From Synanceia verrucosa (lineage: Eukaryota; Chordata; Actinopteri; Perciformes; Synanceiidae): a stretch of DNA of 64,000 nucleotides. The stretch is taken from positions 2,322,001-2,386,000 of the forward strand of contig CM056555.1 in the NCBI GenBank assembly GCA_029721515.1. Direction: 5' to 3'. Shown in pieces: positions 34,590-46,583 of the stretch (positions are counted from its first letter, which is position 1; the number at the start of each line of letters is the position of its first letter). The notes beneath the pieces were generated by a model that was given only the letters and a program-made list of their open reading frames with translations, had not been told where the DNA came from and searched no databases. A program made the translations under genes and the position numbers.

Positions 34590-36010
34590 CTGAAGGTAAT
34601 GGATAAACAGTTGACAATTTTAGCCAATAGCTAAAAGTAATGCATGAACACTTGAAATTGTGACCTAATAGCTAAAAGTATTGGATAAACAGTTGGGATA
34701 GTTAGCTAGTGGTTAACTAAAAGTAATGGACAGACTGTTAAAATTGCAATCAGATAACTAAATGTAATGAGTAAACAGCTGAAATTGTTGGCTAATTGTT
34801 AGCTAAAAGTGATGGATAAACAGTTGACATCGTTAGATAATAGCTAAAGATAATTCACAAGCAGTTAGTTAGTTAGTTAGAAATTGTAAGCTAATAGTTA
34901 GCTAAAAGTAATGGGCAGACAGCCGAAATAGTCAATAGTTAGCTAAACGTAATGCTAAACCTATGGAATAGTTAGCTAATAATTAACTAAAAGTAGTGGA
35001 TAAACAGTTGGGATAGTTAGCTAATAGTTAGCTAATAGTAATGGATAAACAGTTGGGAGGTTAGCTAAAAGTCATGAATAAACAGTTGGGATATTTAGCT
35101 AACAGCTAATAGTCATGGATAATCAGTTGGGATGGTTAGCTAGTAGTTAGCCAATAGCAATGGATAATAGTTGGGATAGTTAGGTAACAAATAGCTAATA
35201 ATAATGGATAAACAGTTGGAATAGTTACCAAATAGAAATGGATAATCAGTTGGGATAGTCAGGTAACAGTTAGCTAATAGTAATGGATAAACAGTTGTGA
35301 TATTTAGCTAATAGTAATGGATAAACTGTTTGGATATTTAGCTAATATTAATGGATAAACAGTTGGGATAGTTAGCTAACAGTTAGCTAATAGTAATGGA
35401 TAAACAGTTGGGACAGATAGCTAAAAGTTAGCTAATAGTAATGGATAAACAGTTTGGATAGTTAGCTAATGGTAATGGATAAACGGTTGGGATAGATAGC
35501 TAATACTAATGGATAAACAGCCGGGATGGTTAGCTAACAATTAGCTAATAGTAATAGATAAACAGTTGGGACAGATAGCTAAAAGTTAGCTAATAGTAAT
35601 GGATAAATGGTTGGAATAGTTAGCTAATAGTTAACTAACAGTAATGGATAAACAGTTGGAATGGTTAGCTAACAGTTAGCTAATAGTAATGGATAAATGG
35701 TTGGAATAGTTAGCTAATAGTTAACTAACAGTAATGGATAAACAGTTGGAATGGTTAGCTAACAGTTAGCTAATAGTAATGGATAAATGGTTGGAATAGT
35801 TAGCTAATAGTTAACTAACAGTAATGGATAAACAGTTGGAATGGTTAGCTAACAGTTAGCTAATAGTAATGGATATATGGTTGGAATAGTTAGCTAATAG
35901 TTAACTAACAGTAATGGATAAACAGTTGGAATAGTTAGCTAATAGTTAACTAACAGTAATGGATAAACAGTTGGAATGGTTAGCTAATAGCAAGCTATTA
36001 GTAAGTAATG
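34590..36010 (+). repeat. Minisatellite upstream of socs7, about 1.4 kb
   Basis: Unit of about 34 bp built from GTTAGCTAATAG, TAATGGATAAACAG and TTGGGATA. The right end has clean 90-bp higher-order units (34 + 56 type) repeated about four times, while the left end is degenerate. It ends about 770 bp before the socs7 start codon. Confidence 0.9.
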
Positions 36011-36359
36011 AGTAGTGATTGTTTACTTATTTTTCTTTGTTACCTCCTTATTTTTACATATTTTTCTACCTATTCTTATTCACTGTTTGTTTGTTTTTTT
36101 ATTTCGGCTCTTATTATAATGTTACTTAATATAATTACTAATGTAGGGTAATTTAAATATTAATAAATGAGCATCTTATCTCATTACCTTAAGATACAGA
36201 TTTGATGAAAACACTGCATATAAAAACAGTAAAAATGTAACCTGAATATTCTAGTATTTTTATTTTTTATTTAATCTTTAGCTATTTGGGATGGTGAAGG
36301 CTGAATCAGGTGTAGCTCTGTGATGTTAAAACGCCACAGACTAATTTATAGTTCCCATC

Positions 36360-36777
36360 ATCGGCGCTCATAAAGTGTATTATGGGCTGAGCGGAGGAGG
36401 AGCGGGTGGGGCCTGGCTGGGAACACAGAGGCAGACTGTGGTCACTGACCGGAGACTCTACTGGCTTCTATTCTGCTCTATTCTGCTCTAATCAGACCGC
36501 ATGTCTGACCCAGGGGGTCCGCCTGCAGCCGGGAGCAAACTGCACTCATTTCCCCGATATTTGACAGATGGATGCTGCGCTGTCGTAGCGGCGGAGGAGG
36601 ATGAAAAAATCGCCTGATATGTTTTTTGGCATTTTCGCTCATAGCCTATTTATGGGAGGCAGCGGCGGCTTGGCCCTTTCTTTATTATAGGAAAAGGGAA
36701 AAGACATCCCAGCGGTTAGCGATGTGAAGAGCAGATCGCCCTAATAATTCTCGTTTCGCGATCCCGGAGGAGTAATT
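36360..36777 (+). promoter_or_regulatory. socs7: socs7 promoter and 5' UTR region (GC-rich)
   Basis: Base composition shifts here from AT-rich to GC-rich and stays so through exon 1, as in a CpG-island promoter. GAGCGGGTGGGGCCTGG near 36399 includes a GC-box-like core. TATTAT is present but no convincing TATA box. In-frame TAATAA at 36742-36747 closes the reading frame above the start codon. Confidence 0.5.
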
Positions 36778-38309
36778 ATGAACAACGCGCAAGATATGTC
36801 GCCCGATTTTGTGTTGATGCGCCTGGTTTCCGCGGCCGAGGACGACCGCCTGGACGCGGAAAACGGGAATCTGCCGCCGGGAGGAGTGGTGGCGGGGCTG
36901 GGGATGGGGAAGGAGGTGCTGGCTCACAGCGGCGTCAAAGCGGGGTTGGATATCAGCCGAGATCCGACGGCGGGCCTCGAGCATCCCAGCAGCCGACTGA
37001 ACAAAGCCCAGGCGAACGGCGAGGGCACGGCTGCACCTGACGCCGGGGTGACGGAGAGCCGAGCCCTGCTGTCTGCGCCTCCTCCGCCGCAGAGCCCCAT
37101 GGAGGCCCAGGGCTTTGACTTCGCCCCTAACCCCGGCCTACGGCCTCAGCTGCTGGTCTTCTCCAATATAATGCGCAACGGAGAGGGGATTTTAGAGTTA
37201 GACCGTCGGAATCAGCCGAGGGATGCTCTGGGTTTGGACCAGAGCCCGGGGTCCGGCTGCTCCGGCCCCACTGTCAATAACAACACCCTGAGTCCTGGAG
37301 AGGCGCAGCAGCAGCAGCAGCAGCAGCAGGACCGGGCATGGGGAGCGCATCCGCCGGTCGTCACCACGGAGATGCAGGGAGCTGCGGAGCTATGCCGCCG
37401 GCACCGACTCATCGCTACCCCGCCCGAGTGGCCCTTGTTGTCGGACAGATCCAACCCTCTCGCTGTGATTGACTCTAAATGGGGATGCGCCTCCAGGGAC
37501 AGAGAGGGAGCCGTGTTTGAGCTGGCCCGGCGGTTCGGGGAGCTCGGGGTCGGTGCGGTGCCCAAAATGCTGCTGAAAGCAGGGGAGCTCCCGCAGTGTT
37601 CATGTCAGGGTGCGCACAGGCCGGCAGGAGGGGTAGTGGAGCCCGGCGATGACCCGACGGAGACCAGCGATGCTTTGTTGGTGCTGGAGGGGCTGGGGAG
37701 CGGGGATGTTGCCGGCCTGGCCATGGACGAGTGTCCGGAGGGAGATCCGGACGACGAGAACGGACGACGCGAGTTTTTACTCAATAGGAAAAGGGAGATA
37801 GTTCAGAAGATGTCAGGGGCTTTCTCCATCAGCAGCTTCCAGGCGGAGCTGAGGAGGCAGGTGGAGGGGAGCGAGGCGGCGGCGCACCTGGGCGCGCAGG
37901 TGTGCAGCCTCCACGGGAGTTTAGCCTCGCAGGTAAGCTCTGGGGATTCACCGGCTGCCGCCCTGGGTTCAGCCACGTCACAGTCACCGACACCAGTCCA
38001 GAGCTCACCGTGGGCCACGAGTCCAAACCTGAGCCAGGCGTCGACACCCAGGAGGCGGCCGGAGCGGTGCGCCAGCGCGCCACGGACCCCCACAGGCTGG
38101 GCCGCGGGTGGGGAAAAGACGCTCAAAGTTCCGGGGAAGTCCAAAAAGGGCTCGTTAAAGATCCGCCTGAGTAAACTGTTCCGGACTAAAAGCTGCAGCG
38201 GCTCCAATCACCTGCTGGACAAGAGGCCCTCTGTGACCTACTCGGTGTCTTCTGCCGGAAGTCTGGTGGACATGGCGAGCACCGCTGGTGCTGAGCAGGA
38301 CGCAGACAG
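36778..38309 (+). CDS. socs7: socs7 exon 1: 510-residue low-complexity N-terminus
   Basis: A 1532-nt GC-rich exon. The start is the first ATG after in-frame stops at 36742-36747, with A at -3. Recognisable SOCS7 landmarks are the CAG-encoded Q8 run (37306-37329), the DPTETSDALLVLEGL block and, near the end, the basic KIRLSKLFRTKSC block. The stretches ASRDREGAVFELARRFGELG and REFLLNRKREIVQKMSGAFS look ordered and helical, and I do not recall them in human SOCS7. An internal GT at 37933 (CAGGTAAGC) fits a strong donor and could end a shorter exon. Confidence 0.88.
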
Positions 38310-41300
38310 GTGAGCAGCTCAAACTGTGAAAGTAGTCTCACAAAGTATAAAACTGTTATTTCCCACTGTCAGTGACAAGCTCAACCCAAGCCAGGGGAGC
38401 AATCAAGGCCAACATCTGGACAGGTGCAACATCAGCAGTGGTGCACCATGGGACCAGAAATATGTGCAATATGTCTTCTTAAAAGTGTCCCTGTTGTGTT
38501 TAGATTTGTCCTTTGAGTGAAATAGACTGGAAACCATGTTAAACCCCCTCTAGACAGATCAGATGTGCATTAAACATGTTGACGAAAATGAAGCATCACC
38601 TTTTGAGCTCCAGTCATTGTTTTCTAATGCCTTGAATTCTCTTTTTTTATTTCAGCACTGCATGTTATTAGATGCACAGATTTTTCAAACCTTTGTTGCT
38701 TGTCACTCTCTATATCCCTCTCACTGCTTAGTCATTATTCACAGCAGCACACTGAATGAAGGCTATGATTAAAAAAACATAGCTTCAGAAGTCTTGACTG
38801 CCAGAGCTGAGAGCATCAAACAGAAAAAAAAAGTTAAAAAAAAAAAGCTGCAGGACCCAAAACTGCACTCATACTGGGTTTTAAAAAACCCCCACCAATT
38901 TTCTGAACCTCTGCAGCGACTAACTCCTTCTTCTTGTCTGCACTCTAACATTCTCCTCATCTTCTTCTTCTTCTTCTTCTGCATGTCTTGATGTCTGTCC
39001 TGCAGCCACATCCAGCCCAGACTGACCAGGGCCCACAGTGCCTTCTCCCCCACCTCCCTCGCCGCCTCCCTCTCTGCTTTCACTGGTAAGACCTGCTTCG
39101 CCTGTAACTCTGGTTCCCTCAGAAAGGCTTTCTTTCCTGGGTGAAAAGCCTCCTGACACTGGCCAAACTCGAGAGATTACTTTCATTAGTGACTAATCAC
39201 ACATCCAGGGACTTTCAGTGTACATGCACAGAAATAAACAATACTGGTAAAGAGAAGACAAGTAAGTAAACAAATAGATGCAGTGGATAACAACAATAAT
39301 TATATTTAAGCATTAAAAATATAATTTTGATTAAAACGCTTGCACATACTGATGGATTAACCATTACAGGAACATTAAAAATATGTTGGTAATCAGCAAT
39401 AGTGTTAATTTAAGGCAGCGGTGATAAACACCTGACACTGGGTGGTGGAAAAATACATGTTAAGCAATGAAAATAAATATTTTAAATATAGAGGCAATGC
39501 AAAGAGCAAATGTCATAAACTCAAGGTAATGTCCTCAAATATTTTTTTTTCTCCATAATCAAAAAATGCCAAAATATTCACTTTACTGTCACATCAAACA
39601 CAGAAAAGCAACAAGACCTCACAGTTCAAAACAAGCTGTATGTTACTTTAGCTTGAGAAAAATCCTCAAACTATTGATCACCCATCCAAAATATCTGCCC
39701 AGTAAACTTTTCAAACATCATTGTTCATGCTCTTACTTTAACAACGGTGCAGGCAGTAAAGCTGAAGCAACTTCATCCTGGTGTATCAGTAGAGATTTGT
39801 TGATTTTTGGATGTTTTTTTATTGATATTTGTATGCTTTTATTGAGATTTTGTATTTGCACATTGTGTTGTAACTCCTGAAATACAAAATAAAGCAATAT
39901 TTTACATTTAAAAAACTGCAGACATGTCAACACATCTCTAGATTGCAAAGTTTTAAATACTTTTATAAATGCTGCTTTGAATCTTTACATCACTGTGGAG
40001 GTGGGAAGAAACCAGGAACAAGTACAATTTTAATGTACTTTTCTTGACTGCTTCCATTCCGTGTTTCTTGATATTTCTGCACAAATTTAAGAGGAATATA
40101 TTTCACTTTTACTGGACTACATTTTGTGACCTCTGCAGTTAGTTATGTTACAGCTTTAGATTAAAAATATAAAACAAATAATGACCGATTAGTTCCACCT
40201 CTTATCTTTCTGTTTTTCTGTCTTTCCAATTTATAACAGTATTTTATGAAGTGGAAAGGAATTATAGGTAATGATTCATTGATCTATAGAGTTTAAAGTT
40301 AGTTTAGTGCATCCTTCTTTATAAAAAAAAATATACTGCAAGAGCAAAATGAGTACTTTAACTTGTTGATAATTGTTGATGTTCAATGATGTGTTTTTCC
40401 CTACTGACACTAAAATACACTACAAAAAAACACCTTTTAATACAGGATTCATGAAAAATAATTAACATTTAACAAATAGCTAACCAAATAAATAAGATGA
40501 ATAATCTGTTTTTGGTGGACTGCTAGAGACACAAACTATAACAATTTCCCAGCATTTTGTGAAATACCTGCATTTATTTGCATTCTTGTAGAGGGTTAGA
40601 CGACAGGATTGTTGAATATGAAGCTACAACCAGCAGCTGGTTAGCTTAGCTTAGCATAAAGACTGGAAACAGGAGGAAAAGTTAGCCAGAGATGACAGCA
40701 CATGTGACGATCATTAATTATGTAACATTGGTTTAATCTGTACACAAAAAAATTATGAAAACAACAACTTCTCATGCATTATCATTCATAGCAGATTCTC
40801 AAATTCCTTCTGACTTATTGTATACAAAATAAAAGACTGAAAATTATGCAGTTCCTGCTAAAGTGAGTCAAAGATTTGAGAACAAAACAGCAGAAGGATT
40901 AACCTCAAATGCTCTAAATTAATAACATGCACTAGTCATTCACCTTGTGGGTTTTTTGTGGGATTGTTTAAGAAAATTTGCTCGGTGATCTGCACTCTGC
41001 ATGTAACTGATGTCTCTGACAACAACATGTACAACATGTATCCTGTGGCCTTTACAAGATTGTGGTTTGAGTTAAAATACCAACGGAAAAGTATGAAAGT
41101 TATGTGACAAATACATCAGCATTGACTTCAGTTTTTTTCACTCTCATATCCTATCTGTTTGGCACATTCTATACTTCCCATTTCATGATTATGTGGATTA
41201 AATATGCCTTGATGTCATAGGATGTACATGATTTATGGTAGCTGTTTCCCTCTGTTTCCATTCTTTATGCTAAGCTAAGCTAACTGCTGGGAGTATTGAT

Positions 41301-43999
41301 TCCTTTAAAGTTCTGAGTATAAAAAGTAGGAATCTTCATTAAAAACAAGCAGCTTTAATGAAATCGTCAGCTGCTGTAATCGGTGTATCAGATAAGATTA
41401 GACGCTAAAGGCCTCTGGGTGAGAAGGAGAGCAGCTCTGTAGCTGGAAAAAATGATTAAGCTGACTCTATGAGAGTTATCCTGCAGCCTCCGCAGGGCTC
41501 AGAGGTTCATGCTGGCGTCCCACGTCGCTACTCGAGCCCAGTTTCACCAAACCCACTGCTTGAATGTGTTGCTTTTTTGTAGTTTAATGAACAGAGTTAT
41601 CCACCAATTAGCCACAGACATTAAAGCAGGCAACATTTCACGACGGCGGTGTGACTACAGCGAGTCGTTTTAAATCAGGGGGACTTCAAAACCCAGAAGT
41701 GAAGGAGCTGGAGTGTGTTTACGAGCCCAGCCGGTCTGTGATGTCTCACAACGAAGAAAAAAAAACAACTAAAGAGATGTTAGAGGAGGAGGTCTGAAGT
41801 GGGTGAGTCCAGCTCTCCCTGCTGTTCAGGAGGCTTCGGGGATTTGGCTCCTCTGCTTGAATTTGTCTCTTTCCCTGCCAGTAAAACATCTCCAACCACT
41901 TTCACTTTGGTGAATCTGCAGCATCTCAATCAGCTGGGATGGGTTGCTCTTCTTTACGGCAGTGATTTAAGCTGATTAGCTGTAATTTTCCATAAACATC
42001 CTGTCTGGTGCAGCTTTAATGGACAACACAATCACAGAAACACAAACTGTACTTTCCTCTGTCGGCTTCGTCTCACTTCCCTTCCTCTGTTGTCTCCTCT
42101 GGCTTCAGGTGAGACAGTTTCTCTGGTGGATGTGGATATTTCACGACGAGGCGCCAACACGCCACACCCTCCCACGCCTCCGCCTCCTCCACGCCGAAGT
42201 CTCAGTTTGTTAGGTACTTCTATCTGCTTCCTGTCTCTGGTCACAAAATGACAGAAAAGATGTAAAACAGTAGCAAGCTGTCCTTTCTAAGCTTTACAGT
42301 TAAAGTGTCTTCTCTGGAAAAAGACAGACAACGTTTTTGTTATATCTGATGTAATCTGATTGGAGGAACTTTGAAAGGTCAGCTGCAAACTACAGATTTG
42401 ATTTGAAATTTGATTGATGAGGAAAGAGTTAACCTCTCTTCACAGGACACCAGTCTGTTTTTATTTTTATCTTATTTATTTTTAACAAGTCTTTTATTTT
42501 ATTATTTTATTGTGCATTTTTAACTCATTGTATTTATTTTGTTATTTTTGTGTAATATATGAAATGGAATATGTATATTCCTGAATATCAGGGTATTTAT
42601 GTCCCCAACATTTCTTTTAGATGCATATTTCCTGTTTTCTTTTGACCCACAACTATAAAAGAAACGGTTGCAAACATTTTATATTTTATTTTATTATTTT
42701 TATTTTATTTTATTTCCTGATCCAATGAAAAGAACAAAACCAACAGTTTTAGTCTCAGTACTGTCTGACCTCTCTACCCTGATGGTTTATGGTGTCAAGT
42801 CTTTTAATTTGATGGTCTGAGGCTTCCTGTCTGATGGTGTTGAAAAAAATATATCCTTTCCCTTTTTTATTTCTTTTCACCTCTTTTCCTCTTTCTTCCT
42901 GTCCTTCCTCTCCTTCCTGTCCTGTCCTCTCCTTCTTGTCCTTCCTCTCCCATACTCGCCTTCTCGTCCTTCCTCTCCTGTCCTCCCTGTCCTCGCCTTC
43001 TCCTTCTCGTCCTTCCTCTCCTTCCTCTCCTGTCCTCTCCTTCTCGTCCTTCCTCTCCTTCCTCTCCTGTCCTCTCCTTCTTGTCCTTCCTTTCCTTCCT
43101 CTCCTGTCCTCGCCTTCTCCTCCTCGTTCTTCCTCTCTTACCTGTCCTGTCCTCTCCTTCCTGTCCTTCCTCTCCTGTCCTCCCTGTCCTCGCCTTCTCC
43201 TTCTCGTCCTTCCTTTCCTTCCTGTCCTTCCTCTCCTGTCCTCTTCTTCCTGTGCTTCCTCTCCTGTACTCGCTTTCTCGTCCTTCCTCTTCTGTCCTCT
43301 CCTTCCTGTCCTTCCTCTCCTGTACTCGCCTTCTCGTCCTTCCTCTCCTTCCTCTCCTGTCCTCTCCTTCTTGTCCTTCCTTTCCTGTCCTCGCCTTCTC
43401 CTTCTCGTTCTTCCTCTCTTTCTTGTCCTGTCCTCTCCTTCCTGTCCTTCCTTTCCTTCCTCTCCTGTCCTCGCCTTCTCCTTCTCGTTCTTCCTCTCTT
43501 TCTCGTCCTTCCTCTCCTTCCTGTCCTGTCCTCTCCTGTCCTCCCTATCTTCCCTGTCCTTCCTCCAGATGACATAGCTGGGCCTCAGCCTGGGCCTTTC
43601 CTAGTGAGTGTTATGGGTGCCTCCCTGCAGTCCCTCCCCCTGCCTCTCCCTCCTCCTCCTCCTCCCTCCCACGCCACCATCCAGCACAGCCTCAGCCTCA
43701 ATGGTAAGATGCTGAAGTGATCGTGGAAGGAGGAAACGATCAATGGAGAATTACCATCCTGTTTATCAAGACGCTGAGGGCAAAAGTGACCAGTCACCTC
43801 CTCCATAGACAAAATTTATTCATAATTATTTATTTAAAAAAATCAATACATCATTAGTGTTTGATTTGACTTGCAGAAAACTTCAGGGATGGATTTTACA
43901 TTTGATTTATTTCATCTACAGCAGATAGCACCTGCACACCAGTGTGTGTACTGACTGATGATGTTGTGACTGTATTGATTGATTATTGAGTAGTGCAGC

Positions 44000-44043
<44 letters not shown>

Positions 44044-46525
44044 CCAGAGCTCACAATCGTTCCTAATATCACTTCAAGTTAACTATCTTCCATCTTCTGA
44101 GTAGACTACAAACTGAGCAGCATGGTGGTCCTTCCAGCCTGTTTTATGAACATTAACAAACAGTTTATTCTCCAACAGTATGGTTGACAACACGTCAAGG
44201 TTTCCAGGCAGCAATAATACCATGATAGTTTCTTTCCATTAAAAGTGAAGAGAATTAAAATGTCACTTTTAAAATGCTTTTCTCTGTCATTCTTCCCTTG
44301 GTTGATTTAGACGCCTTCCTCCGGGCACTTCCTCATTCAGCGCCATCACCTGCTGATGCTCCACCCCCCTCCAGACAGGCCCCGCCCCCCATGTTGTGCG
44401 CCCTGCGGCGGTCTGAAGCCAGCAACTTCACCGCGAGCCTGAGGGAGCTGGAGAAGGTACGACTCCACAAAATTATTTTCATGATAATTTCATTTATTTA
44501 TTTAAGTGTGAAGCCTTGGTGTGTCTGATGGACTAATGACTGCTTATTATTTTTTCAATCGATTCATCTTTTGGTCAGAAAAAAATCTGTTATCATCTTC
44601 AAATAGTTTGTTTTCTCCAAAACACAAAACTATTTAGTTTAAAATGAAATGAAATAAAATATATGTATATATGTTATGTTTCTTAAATAATTAAAAAATA
44701 TGTTACATATATTATATAGATTATTATTATGGTGATTATTGTTGTTATTATTATAATATAAGATGTATTATAACAGTATATTTTAATACATATTATATGT
44801 ACAGGTTATGTTAAAAATATTCATCTATTTTTTTAAAATGATAATTTTTAAATAAATATTTCTTGTGTATATTGTTGTTATTATAATAATATAGTATGTA
44901 TTATAACAGTACATTTTAATACATATTACATGTACAGATTATGTTAAAAATATTCATAATTTTTTTAAATAATTTTTAAAAATAAATATTTCTTATGTAT
45001 ATTGTTGTTATTATTAATATTTTGTTATTACAATATGCTATGCATTATAATAATATATATTACAATACATATGTGTATATATGTTCATTTGTAAAAAATA
45101 GAGATATATAAATAATCCATTATAATAATTAATTTTTATATATTTATGATATGATATAAGCTATATTGTATACATTTTAATTGGTTAACTAGGTTCATCG
45201 CTCAGTTGCAAAGGAAAGAGGGGAGATTCAGATTATGCCTTTCAAATGCAGTTTTAATGATGAAAATGTGTTCAGCCATTCAGCTCTAAGATGTTGGGTG
45301 GTTTCTACATATTGATGCAGAGAAACATTACTACATTGAACATTTATCCCCAGGGGGGAAAAAGCTTAGAAAAAGAGCATGAACCGCTTGAACGGCGTCC
45401 TTAACGTGTCACATCCCAGCGGGTTTACTCGTGTTATCTTGTTCAGATGAGTGTTTTAACTCAAAGAGCAGCAGTGAGTGTCGTTGTTGGTGTTTTCTCC
45501 TCAGTGCGGTTGGTACTGGGGTCCCATGAACTGGGAGGATGCAGAGATGAAGCTGAAGGGGAAACCGGACGGATCCTTCCTGGTTCGAGACAGTTCAGAC
45601 CCCCGGTACATCCTGAGCCTCAGCTTCAGGTCACAGGGAGTGACGCATCACACCCGCATGGAGCACTACCGGGGTGAGAACACACACAGACACACACTTC
45701 TGGTGTTCAGACACAAACTGCAAACACACACTTATTGTGTGATGATGAATTTTACATCACATAAACTCCTCTGGCCATAGTACTTTACTAATCTTTCCCT
45801 TTCAACTAAACTAAATCACATTACTGAAGGATTCAAGGTTCAATGATGTCGTATGTTATCACTGAATTATGGTTACATGCTACATATACAGAGCATGTAT
45901 AAACAGATGTTTAAAATACATAAAGGTCTTTATTATAGGGCATAACACTTTTTTTTAAATATGGTGCTTTTATTTTGTCACTTTGATTTGACTGGAGAAG
46001 ATGCTTATGAATGGTTGATTTTTTTTTGAAAAACTCCCGACAGCTCGGTGGAGACATCAAACGTAATATGCACCTTGTATAAAACAGTATTAAAACATCA
46101 GGGAAGTACTTCCAGTTTGAGCTAGCAGCTACGAGCTAAGCTAATACTAGCATAGCTAATCAGACGGATGCCAATGGCTAACAGGCTAAAGCTACTATTT
46201 AGCAGTGATCAAGTCTCCACAGACCAGAGGATGAAAAAATGAAGAATCTAACCACAGTGTTTGTTAACTGGTGAAATTCTGCTATTAATCACGATTGAAA
46301 AAATTTACATCCCTACTTTTTTAATTAGAAAACACATTTAAGTGCTAGAAAAGAATACAAACAATAAAATAGACATTACATTATGATAAAAAAAATAAAA
46401 GTAGCTCTGAAGGAAGACATGAAAAGGGAGTGTAATAAATGTTTACTAATTAAACCTAAATAAATGAAATTCTCTTATTTTCCTAAACTTCCTGAAACTC
46501 AAAATTGGCCCTCACAAGCAGATGT

Positions 46526-46583
<58 letters not shown>

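Larger units (their letters stand above)
30297..36777. other. Divergent gpr179/socs7 intergenic region
   Basis: 6.5 kb between two start codons. It holds both promoters, CA/GT microsatellites, one retroelement tail, a purine tract and a 1.4-kb minisatellite next to the socs7 side. TAATCC (OTX/CRX-type) occurs on the minus strand at 31068-31063, which would suit retinal gpr179 expression, but one hexamer in this length is weak evidence. No additional gene was recognised. Confidence 0.5.

Noticed and set aside
42834..43577. 247-codon plus frame and 145-codon minus frame over the pyrimidine tract
   Set aside because: Low-complexity Ser/Leu/Pro or Arg/Glu/Gly products of the simple repeat; the region is intron next to socs7 exon 4.
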